Source: Syntrophobacterales bacterium
GTDB lineage: Bacteria > Desulfobacterota > Desulfobaccia > Desulfobaccales > 0-14-0-80-60-11
DNA length: 49,683 nt
NCBI GenBank assembly: GCA_020060385.1
Contig: JAGVAH010000040.1
Span: 1 to 49,683 of the forward strand
Direction: 5' to 3'
This document shows, in pieces, positions 9,049-15,804 of the stretch. Position numbers and translations under genes: made by a program. The notes under the pieces were generated by a model. The model had not been told where the DNA came from and did no database searches. It worked only from the letters and a program-made list of their open reading frames with translations. How positions within the stretch are numbered: position 1 is the first letter of the stretch; each line of letters begins with the position of its first letter.

Positions 9049-10683
9049 TAACAGCGACTCCTGCTTATCCCCCGGGGACCCCCGGCGGCGGGCCGCCTTT
9101 TTGAAGGTGCCCGAGGGCGCGAAGCGGGGGTACTCCAGTTCTTTGCCTCCCAGCAACTCGGCGATGGTCAATATCTGCAACCGGGGGAAGCGGTGGCCGG
9201 GGAAATGGGCCGGCTCGTAGAAGCCCGCGGCCGCGGCCTCCTCCTGCATGGGCCGGGTGGGGGGCTTGAGGCTCAGAAGCGCGCCGATGGGGGCCTTTTC
9301 CCGCTCCAGCACCCCCTTCAGGTCCCGCACCTGGGCCGCCGTGACGTGGCCGCTCTTCACCTGGATGACCACTTTTTTGTATTTGCCGGAGTTGTCGTCG
9401 TCGAAGTGGATGACGCCGTCCACCCCGGAATCCGGGCCCTTTTTCTTGTCCTGCGCTGGGCGCGCGTCCACCAGACCCAAGGCCCACCACTCGAACTGGT
9501 GGCGGTTGACTGCCGCCAGGGCCTGGGCGCTGGTCAGGTCCGCGGGCTCGCCGATGACCTCATAGGCCGCGAGCTCCGGACCGAAGGTGTCATGGAGGCG
9601 GTTTTTAATCAGAGTGATGGCCAGGTGGGTGATGTCGATGCCCAGCCAGCGGCGTTGCAGCCGCTCCGCGGCGATGAGCGCGGTGCCGCAGCCGCAGAAG
9701 GGGTCCAACACCAGGTCTCCTTCGTTGCTGGAGGCCCGGATGATGCGCTCCAGCAGGGCTTCGGGCTTCTGGGTGGGGTAGCCCAGGCGTTCTTTCGCTT
9801 GGGAGTTAATTGGAGGTATATCATTCCATGAATCTTGACTTGGGACCCCTTTAACTTCATCCAAATATCGCTTATATGCCGGCCAGCCACCACTAGGTGG
9901 CCAATAAATCCTTCCTTCGGAATCCAATCTTTCCAATGTTTCTATTGAAAATTTCCAATGGTTCCCTTTAGCAGATACATCAAATCCACGCCATGATTGA
10001 CCTGATGACCCTTTCCGTATTCCCATTGCTGTGAGGTTATCCGACCTCCAACGCCGTCCATCTGAATCAATTTGAGAATAATGCGATTTAAGATATTTTT
10101 GATCATATTCAGTGTATGAAGGATTCCAAATATACTCAGAAGACTTTGTATAGAAGAGGATTACATCGTGAACCGGACCATAACGCTTGGCGCTACTATG
10201 GGCGCTGGTTCTCTTCCAAATAATTTCATTCCGGAAATTGACAGGACCGAAAATTGAATCAAGGAGCATCCTTAGATAATGACTCGCAGTGGGATCACAA
10301 TGCAGATAAATACTCCCTGTGGGCTTCAGGACCCGGTGGAGTTCCACCAGGCGCACGGCCATCATGGTCAGATAGGCCATCATGTCGTTGGTCCCTAAAA
10401 AGCTGCGCAGCGCCTGGAGGAGGTCGGAGAGCTTCCGTGGTCCCAGGGTCACCACTTCATGGTACGCGGCCTCGGATTCCAAGCCCCAGTGCCAGGTGTC
10501 TTCGAACGCGGTGATCTGGGCCGCGGACTTCTCCCCGCTCTTTTCCGCGAACAGCACGTTGTAGGTGGCCTTGGAGTTGAAAGGGGGGTCCAGGTAGATG
10601 AGGTCCACGCTGGCAACCGGGATGTGCTCCCGGAGGATCTCCAGGTTGTCCCCGAAAAAGAGCTGGTTCTTCCAGGCCGTCAT
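9046..10683 (-). CDS. DNA methyltransferase (beta-class, DPPF) with C-terminal Mrr-like PD-(D/E)xK nuclease domain
   Basis: A 545-residue protein. The amino-methyltransferase catalytic motif DLIYLDPPF is near residue 30, and the AdoMet motif DPFCGCGTALIAAERL is near residue 325; this order (motif IV before I) defines beta-class N4-cytosine/N6-adenine DNA methylases. The stretch between them is the target-recognition region. The last ~130 residues hold GVDGVIHFDDD (about 421) and VVIQVKSGHV (about 440), a D...QxK pattern typical of Mrr-like restriction nuclease folds. I chose the ATG at 10683 because AGGAG stands 7 bases upstream; a start at 10713 lacks this. It has no neighbouring restriction or specificity gene, so modification and cleavage may be combined in one chain, or the nuclease domain may be regulatory. 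DNA for the middle section is far more AT-rich than the ends. Confidence 0.87.
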   Translation of the reverse strand: MTAWKNQLFFGDNLEILREHIPVASVDLIYLDPPFNSKATYNVLFAEKSGEKSAAQITAFEDTWHWGLESEAAYHEVVTLGPRKLSDLLQALRSFLGTNDMMAYLTMMAVRLVELHRVLKPTGSIYLHCDPTASHYLRMLLDSIFGPVNFRNEIIWKRTSAHSSAKRYGPVHDVILFYTKSSEYIWNPSYTEYDQKYLKSHYSQIDSDGRRWRSDNLTAMGIRKGSSGQSWRGFDVSAKGNHWKFSIETLERLDSEGRIYWPPSGGWPAYKRYLDEVKGVPSQDSWNDIPPINSQAKERLGYPTQKPEALLERIIRASSNEGDLVLDPFCGCGTALIAAERLQRRWLGIDITHLAITLIKNRLHDTFGPELAAYEVIGEPADLTSAQALAAVNRHQFEWWALGLVDARPAQDKKKGPDSGVDGVIHFDDDNSGKYKKVVIQVKSGHVTAAQVRDLKGVLEREKAPIGALLSLKPPTRPMQEEAAAAGFYEPAHFPGHRFPRLQILTIAELLGGKELEYPRFAPSGTFKKAARRRGSPGDKQESLL

Positions 10684-10809
10684 GGGTCTGCTCCTGTGGT
10701 CCGCAAGTGCCATTATAATAAAAAGAAATTAATCGGATAATCAAGAGGTTATTTAGATATTTGTCCGGTTTCCAAGGGAGGCTTGTTGAATCTTTCCCTT
10801 TTATCCAAG

Positions 10810-10870
10810 GTGTCCAAGCCCAGCTTGGACGAAAAAAAGCCGTTCCCAAGTGCAACTTGGAAACGAGAAA
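10810..10870. repeat. intergenic repeat with CCAAGC and CCCAAGTGCAACTTGG hairpins, copy 2
   Basis: Same paired stem-loops and trailing ACGAGAAAT as the copy at 8729-8790, with a few substitutions. It lies between two copies of a ~36-bp direct repeat. Confidence 0.82.
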
Positions 10871-10933
10871 TTAAATGGATTATCAAGAGGTTATTTATAT
10901 TTCCCCCTGGTTTTTTGGAGGAAAGCAAAGACT

Positions 10934-11021
10934 TGTCATTCTGAGGGAGCGGAGCGACCGAAGAATCTAGCGTTGGGGATGTTTAGATTCGCAACGAAGC
11001 TTCGCTCCGTTCAGAATGACA
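10934..11021. repeat. TGTCATTCTGAG inverted-repeat element, copy 1
   Basis: An 88-bp element with TGTCATTCTGA at one end and TCAGAATGACA at the other, and inner arms GGAGCGGAGCGACCGAAGAATCT versus GAAGCTTCGCTCC. Related copies occur at 18903-18973 (degenerate), 33599-33671, 41740-41811 and 42323-42413. Confidence 0.88.
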
Positions 11022-11098
11022 AAAAAACGGCAGGCGCAGGCTTCAGCATTCTTTACAATAATAAATAGTTAAAGAATATTATTAATAGTGATTATCAA

Positions 11099-11557
11099 TT
11101 ATTTCTCCTGCCACTCCCGGCGCACTTTTAAATAATCCGCCAGGATGCGGGCGTGGTCGAAGGCCAGGAACTCCGGCAGTTTATCCGGGGCCAAGACCGC
11201 CAGGGAGCGGGCGTCGCTCGCGGCCCGGGGCGAACCAAAGCCCCGGGCCACATACACGGTGGTGATGGTGTGCTGCCGGGGGTCGCGCTCAGGATCGGAA
11301 TAAGTGTGGAATTGCCCCAGGAGTTCCACCGTAAGTCCCGTTTCCTCCCGGGCCTCCCGGCGAGCCGCGTCCTCCAGGGACTCGCCGTACTCCACGAAGC
11401 CCCCGGGCAAGGCCCAGCCCCAGGGGGGCTTGGCCCGTTCGATCAGGACCAGGCCCTGGTCCCGGTATTCAATGATGATGTCCACCGTGGGCGCCGGATT
11501 GCGGTAGCGCAGAGAGCGGTGACCGCATTGGGGACAGATTTCTTCCACCTTCGCCAT
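11099..11557 (-). CDS. NUDIX hydrolase with N-terminal zinc-ribbon-like cysteines
   Basis: A 152-residue protein with a complete NUDIX box at about residues 53-75 ([21 protein letters not shown] then TG), matching GX5EX7REUXEEXGU, where the glutamates bind the catalytic metal. Members hydrolyse nucleoside diphosphates linked to another moiety; the substrate cannot be read from the motif, though the [13 protein letters not shown] context resembles ADP-ribose pyrophosphatase-type members. The N-terminus has a [14 protein letters not shown] half zinc ribbon. It is a single gene on the minus strand with repeats upstream on the left and a DUF2939 gene on the right. Confidence 0.9.
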   Translation of the reverse strand: MAKVEEICPQCGHRSLRYRNPAPTVDIIIEYRDQGLVLIERAKPPWGWALPGGFVEYGESLEDAARREAREETGLTVELLGQFHTYSDPERDPRQHTITTVYVARGFGSPRAASDARSLAVLAPDKLPEFLAFDHARILADYLKVRREWQEK

Positions 11558-11633
11558 CTGCTTTTTTTTTGCCTGGAACCTCAGGGCGGATCCCTGGGTC
11601 CCCCCCAGGTCTTAGTTTACATAATATATATTA

Positions 11634-12230
11634 TCAGACGTTATCTTCTTGGGGAGAAATCCCCAAAAATTCCTTTTTCAAAAAAGGTTTGAAATCCTCA
11701 TAGGTTAAAGAGATGATGCGCCAGTCGCCCCCTCCCGGGGCCCGGCGCATGCGAAAGCGCAAGGGAGCCTTGGTCTTGGGATCATGGATGGTCACCAGGG
11801 CCTCATCCCCCTGCACTTCAATCTTGGCGGTGGTCACGGCCGCGGTCAGGGCCAGGATTTGGGTATTGGTGAGATCGTGGAGATAGGATTTGATGAGGCT
11901 GCGAATCTGCTTCTCAAAATTATCATAGAGTTTGGGAAAGATATGACGGGCAAACTGGCGTCCCAGGTGGCGGCTGAAGCGGGTCCAATCGTCCGCCCCC
12001 CGGTCGTTCCTGGGCGTCTCCCGGGTGGAATCCTCCAGGAAATTATTGAACACCTCCTTTAAATCCACATGCCTGAAAAAGGTGTCCAGGTTCCGCTCCT
12101 TGAGGGACAGGGCCATCTGCTGCAAGGCATAGCGGGGGGAATCATGCCACCTCTGGTATAAAACCCCGGCTAAGATGGCGCCGGCCGCCAGAGCAATGAC
12201 GATAATGATGAAAATGAACGGTTTCCGCAT
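11634..12230 (-). CDS. single-pass membrane protein with DUF2939-like periplasmic domain
   Basis: A 198-residue protein starting MRKPFIFIIIVIALAAGAILAG, one signal-anchor helix at residues ~4-24. The following SPRYALQQMALSLKERNLDTFFRHVDLKEVFNNF matches the opening of DUF2939 domains (short periplasmic domains in which paired helices precede a repeated beta strand region). The frame remains open 35 codons upstream, but AAGGAG stands 5 bases before the ATG at 12230. Function is unknown. It is transcribed divergently from the gene at 12306, with an AT-rich 75-bp region between them that carries two overlapping TATAAT sequences. Confidence 0.78.
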   Translation of the reverse strand: MRKPFIFIIIVIALAAGAILAGVLYQRWHDSPRYALQQMALSLKERNLDTFFRHVDLKEVFNNFLEDSTRETPRNDRGADDWTRFSRHLGRQFARHIFPKLYDNFEKQIRSLIKSYLHDLTNTQILALTAAVTTAKIEVQGDEALVTIHDPKTKAPLRFRMRRAPGGGDWRIISLTYEDFKPFLKKEFLGISPQEDNV

Positions 12231-12251
12231 GCAGTCTCCTTGAGGCTGATC

Positions 12252-12283
12252 TTGCTTTGGAATAGAATTGACTATAATATAAT
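12252..12283 (+). promoter_or_regulatory. possible promoter for the gene at 12306
   Basis: TTGCTT at 12252-12257 is followed after 15 bases by TATAAT at 12273-12278, overlapping a second TATAAT at 12278-12283. The spacing is shorter or longer than the ideal 17 bases, so this is tentative. Confidence 0.35.
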
Positions 12284-12305
12284 TCCGGCTTGCGGGCAAA
12301 TCGAT

Positions 12306-12692
12306 ATGAACCCTGAGAAAATGCTCTCCCGGCACCCCTTGAAGAACGCTCTGGCCCTGGAATTCTGGGACCGGTCCCGGCCCATGCTGGGGGACCGCTG
12401 GCAGGTGGTGGTGGAGGCCCGGGTGGCCGTCCCCGTCAGCGAAGATACCCTGCCCCCTGAATTACACTCCCAATCCAGCCAGGTGATCGCGGCGCTGGGA
12501 AAAGAAGTGGTTTTCGCCCAACAGGAAGTGCGAAATTTTGTGGACACCGGGGAAATGGCCGGTCTTCTCCAGCAGATAGAGGAGCAGCTCCTGGCCTCCC
12601 TCCAGGCTTATCTGGGACATCCCCAGTTCCCGGCCAGGTTTATCCGCAAAAAATTCGCAGACCAGCAAAGGGAAAAGGGCTGGTATCATTGA
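12306..12692 (+). CDS. conserved-looking hypothetical protein
   Basis: A 128-residue soluble protein rich in Gln, Glu and Leu, predicted mainly helical in its C-terminal half (QVIAALGKEVVFAQQEVRNF and GLLQQIEEQLLASLQAYLG). No signal peptide, metal-binding or catalytic motif is visible. The third-position GC bias is strong and matches flanking genes, supporting real coding. The start is uncertain: an in-frame ATG at 12240 would add 22 residues, but it lies upstream of the possible -10 region, so the internal ATG is preferred although it lacks a clear ribosome-binding site. I do not recognise the family. Confidence 0.65.
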   Translation: MNPEKMLSRHPLKNALALEFWDRSRPMLGDRWQVVVEARVAVPVSEDTLPPELHSQSSQVIAALGKEVVFAQQEVRNFVDTGEMAGLLQQIEEQLLASLQAYLGHPQFPARFIRKKFADQQREKGWYH

Positions 12693-12777
12693 TAAATTAG
12701 CGGGGTAGGGCCGGTGGCCGGCATTTTTTCCTGCTCCTACCCCCTCCCCTGCCACTGGCCACTGAACTGGAGGATTA

Positions 12778-13944
12778 ATGCCCCATCTCCCGGAGGTGCG
12801 CCTCACCGCCAAAGGCTGGCGTTGGCAGCGCACCGGCCACCCCTGGATCTACCGGGACGACCTGGCCGCGCCCCCCGCGCTCCCGGGCGGTGAGTTGGTG
12901 CGGGTCCTGGACCACCAGGGCCGCTTCCTGGGCCAGGCCTTCTACAGCGCCAAGTCCCGCATTGCCTTAAGATTCCTTACTTATACGGACGAAGAGGTGG
13001 ACCGGGGCTTTTGGGAGCAGCGCCTGGGGCGGGCCGCGGCCTACCGGGCCCGGGTGGTGGGGGATAGCAGCGCCTTCCGCCTGATTTACGGGGAGGCGGA
13101 CGGTTTCCCGGGCCTGATCGTGGATCATTACGCCGGGCATTTCGTCTTCCAGGTCCTGCACCCGGGTATGGAGCGGGCTCTCCCGGTGATCATCGAGGCC
13201 CTGAAAGCCAACTCCCCCCGCTCCCTCACCCTGCGGAATGACGTGGAGGTGCGCACCCTGGAGGGGCTGCCCCTGGAGGTGGCCACCATCTGGGGGGAGC
13301 TGCCCCCCCTGGTGGAGGTGCGGGAAGGCGGCGTGCGCCTGTGGGTGGACATCCGGGGGGGGCAAAAGACCGGGCTCTTCCTGGACCAGCGGGAGAACCG
13401 CGTCGCGGCCGGGGCCTACGCCCAGGGCGAGGCCCTGGACTGCTTCGCCTACCAGGGGAGCTTCGCCCTGCACCTGGCCCCGCGCTGCCAAAAAGTCACG
13501 ATGGTGGAAAGCTCCGCCCCGGCCCTGGCCCGGGCCCAGGAGAACGCCCGGCTCAACGGGGTGGACAACCTGGAGCCGGTCAAGGAAAACGTCTTTAATT
13601 ACCTGAAAAACGCGGCGAAGGGGGGCCGGCGCTTCGACCTCATCGTCCTCGATCCCCCCGCGTTCGCCAAGAGCCGCCGGGAACGGCAGGCCGCGGCCAA
13701 AGGCTACCATGAAATCAACCGCCGGGCCTTCCAGCTTCTTAACCCAGGCGGTGTACTCATCACCTGTTCCTGCTCCTACAACTTGAGCGAGCCGGAATTC
13801 CTGGAGATCGTCCGCAAGGCCGCGGCGGACGCCCACCGCCAGGCCCGCCTCATGGAGCGCCGGGGCGCGTCCCGGGACCATCCGGCCTTGCTGTCCCTGC
13901 CCGAAAGCCTCTACCTGAAGTGTTTTATTCTGGAAGTCCTATAA
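12778..13944 (+). CDS. rlmI: class I rRNA methyltransferase, RlmI-like (23S rRNA cytosine-C5)
   Basis: A 388-residue protein with an N-terminal PUA RNA-binding domain (residues ~1-75; PEVRLTAKGWRWQRTGHPWIY) and a Rossmann methyltransferase. Motifs are the GQKTGLFLDQRENR signature of the RlmI/RlmK family, AdoMet motif I ALDCFAYQGSFALHLA, motif IV FDLIVLDPPAFAKSR, and the catalytic-cysteine segment LITCSCSYNLSEPEF. In E. coli RlmI makes m5C1962; the same site is assumed here. GGAGG lies 4 bases before the ATG. It follows the gene at 12306 by 85 bp. Confidence 0.9.
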   Translation: MPHLPEVRLTAKGWRWQRTGHPWIYRDDLAAPPALPGGELVRVLDHQGRFLGQAFYSAKSRIALRFLTYTDEEVDRGFWEQRLGRAAAYRARVVGDSSAFRLIYGEADGFPGLIVDHYAGHFVFQVLHPGMERALPVIIEALKANSPRSLTLRNDVEVRTLEGLPLEVATIWGELPPLVEVREGGVRLWVDIRGGQKTGLFLDQRENRVAAGAYAQGEALDCFAYQGSFALHLAPRCQKVTMVESSAPALARAQENARLNGVDNLEPVKENVFNYLKNAAKGGRRFDLIVLDPPAFAKSRRERQAAAKGYHEINRRAFQLLNPGGVLITCSCSYNLSEPEFLEIVRKAAADAHRQARLMERRGASRDHPALLSLPESLYLKCFILEVL

Positions 13945-14060
13945 TTGGCAAAACTCTAAAAAAACTACCCAACTGAAAAAAAACTGCCCCAAGGCCGATG
14001 ACGAGGAGGTAAATGAGTCTTATCTTTTATATTAATGATCTCAACGCAGGAGGACTGGCT

Positions 14061-14240
14061 ATGTCCAGCGAGAAAAAAACCCAGTGCGATATCGATCCGG
14101 TCTGTAAAATAGACTTGAAAGAGATGCACGGCAAGTTTATGTATGATTTTGAAGACGAGGTCTATCATTTCTGCTCCGAACTCTGCAAAGACAAGTTTGA
14201 GGCCGAACCCCGGAAATATGTGAAAAAAGAAAAATCCTAG
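14061..14240 (+). CDS. YHS-domain small metal-binding protein
   Basis: A 59-residue protein: CDIDPVCKIDL, YDFEDEVYHFCSELCKDKFEAEPRKYV. The DPVC start, the F/YHFCS.xCxxxF core and terminal PxxYV fit a YHS domain, a small Cys-rich module tied to heavy-metal or copper handling. AGGAGG stands 7 bases before the ATG at 14061. A second ATG in frame at 14013 also has a GAGGAGG before it and would add 16 hydrophobic residues (MSLIFYINDLNAGGLA); this makes a short alternative leader possible. No metal transporter is adjacent, so the metal is unknown. Confidence 0.8.
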   Translation: MSSEKKTQCDIDPVCKIDLKEMHGKFMYDFEDEVYHFCSELCKDKFEAEPRKYVKKEKS

Positions 14241-14388
14241 GGGAGCCCCCAGCCTTTTCCGGCTCCCGGCTGCGCCCATTATTTTGAGGGAGGGCAGAGG
14301 AGTCCTGGCTCCCCGGCCCTCCCCTTTAACTTCCTGCCCTTATCCCCTGGCAATTGACTCCGGGGTTGCCTTCCCATAGAATACTCCC

Positions 14389-15465
14389 ATGCCTCTCCGG
14401 TCTGCTTTTTGGTTATTGACCGCCTGGGCGCTCCTGGCGGGGTGGCTCTGGGCCCCGGCAGCAACCGCGGCTGATTCCGGCCAACCCCCCTCCCCTCCCC
14501 GCATTCTGGAGACCTCCCAGGCCCCCCAGGCCGCCAAGATCATGCAGCAATTGGCCCTGACCTACGACCCCCAGATGTCCCCCCAAGACCGGGACCGGGA
14601 TTTTCTCACCAAGGTGCGCCGGGCCAAAAGGCTCCTGGGTGTGGGGCGGCTGGTGGAACTGCGCCACCAGACCCTGAACCTGCGGCCGCTAATGGGTGAA
14701 GTCTCCTGGGAGGATCTGCGCCGCCGCCGTTTCCCCCGAGGCGACCAGGTGGGGGTGACCTTGAGCGTGCCTGTCTGGGTGCCCGCTGGCGCCCAAAAGA
14801 TCAAGACCTATTGCGGTTTCGAGAAGAAATGGCAGACCGTGGCTGCCTCCCCCCACCGGCCTTGCGGCTATGTCTGGCACGTGGGCAAGATGGCGGCCAT
14901 TAACGATAAGGGCAATTACCGGGCGGCGCGCCTGCAGATCGAAATTAACAGTAAATTCGCGCCCTTGGCCGGACTGTTCCTGGAATACATCTTCCGGGAG
15001 GGCTGGTACGATGTGCACCGCCGGGTGCCCCTGTTGGTGGTGCGGGGGGGGGAGGACACCTTCTCGGCCAAGGCCGGCGGCGCGCCGGTGGCCGCGGAGT
15101 GCCTCTCTTTCCCTGATGAAACAGGCAGTTCCCTGACCCCCACCGTGGCCCTCTGCCAGTTCCAGGACTGGGCCGCCATGTACCACGGCCGCCACTCCCC
15201 CGGCTCCAACCACCGCCTGGGCCTGGCCCTGGACCTGAACGACTATAATTTCCGGGGCAACGGCGTCAAGGACGGCTCCCCCAACCCCATCAGCGACGCC
15301 ATCCGCCAGTACAACCGGGGAGCCATGCACAAACTGGACGCCCGCAATATGCCCGGCTGGGTCTATACCGCGGCCAAATGGCTGGGCTGCCGCCTGCCCC
15401 AGGAATGGTTCTACTATAACTTCAACACCACCGACTGGGAACACGTGGACGTGGGCACGAAGTGA
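14389..15465 (+). CDS. exported M15-like zinc metallopeptidase (putative D,D-carboxypeptidase type)
   Basis: A 358-residue protein with a signal peptide (FWLLTAWALLAGWLWAPAATAA, cleavage near residue 28). The C-terminal third contains SNHRLGLALDLND with His275 and Asp282 in the HxxGxAxD arrangement, and DWEHVDVG with His352. These are the three zinc ligands of peptidase family M15/VanY-like enzymes, which cut peptidoglycan stem peptides in the periplasm. The middle region carries Cys residues and no other motif I know. About 240 N-terminal residues lie before the catalytic part, so this is a larger, atypical member. No strong ribosome-binding site is visible. Substrate is inferred only from the fold signature. 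Confidence 0.72.
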   Translation: MPLRSAFWLLTAWALLAGWLWAPAATAADSGQPPSPPRILETSQAPQAAKIMQQLALTYDPQMSPQDRDRDFLTKVRRAKRLLGVGRLVELRHQTLNLRPLMGEVSWEDLRRRRFPRGDQVGVTLSVPVWVPAGAQKIKTYCGFEKKWQTVAASPHRPCGYVWHVGKMAAINDKGNYRAARLQIEINSKFAPLAGLFLEYIFREGWYDVHRRVPLLVVRGGEDTFSAKAGGAPVAAECLSFPDETGSSLTPTVALCQFQDWAAMYHGRHSPGSNHRLGLALDLNDYNFRGNGVKDGSPNPISDAIRQYNRGAMHKLDARNMPGWVYTAAKWLGCRLPQEWFYYNFNTTDWEHVDVGTK

Positions 15466-15804
15466 GGGGTCAGGGGGGCAGGGGTCAGGGGGCAGTGATC
15501 AGTGGCCAGAGGTCGTAGGTCGTAGGGGCGGGCATCTCGCCCGCCAGCCGCAAAATATTGGTAGCGCAGGCTTCATTAGCTTGGGAGCGGAGAAAAAGCG
15601 GTAGCACAGGCTTTCCAGCCTGTGCGGAATATCGAGGCGGGCGAGACGCCCGCCTACGGACAGGAGCCTTCTTTTTTGTGATTCATTAGTAATGTAGGGT
15701 GCGTCTCACGCACCACTTTTGGCGCGTAAGACGCTCCCTACGAAGAAAATAAGAAATGGCGGGCAGTGCCCGCCCTGCATTCTGACCACTGGCCACTGAC
15801 CACC
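15466..15804. other. intergenic region with several hairpin repeats
   Basis: No gene is visible. It contains GGCGGGC/GCCCGCC hairpins near 15530 and 15640, a GCACAGGCT-TTCC-AGCCTGTGC stem at 15604-15625 and a GGTGCGTCTCACGCACC stem at 15698-15714. The words CACTGGCCACTGACCAC just before 15805 are another short-repeat motif also seen near 12750. Confidence 0.7.

Larger units (their letters stand above)
10684..11098. other. intergenic, AT-rich with direct and inverted repeats
   Basis: No gene is visible. A ~36-bp direct repeat (10725-10762 and 10867-10902) flanks a CCAAGCCCAGCTTGG-type element at 10810-10870. A TGTCATTCTGAG-type inverted-repeat element occupies 10934-11021. The AT-rich stretch directly before 10683 probably carries the methyltransferase promoter. 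Confidence 0.7.
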
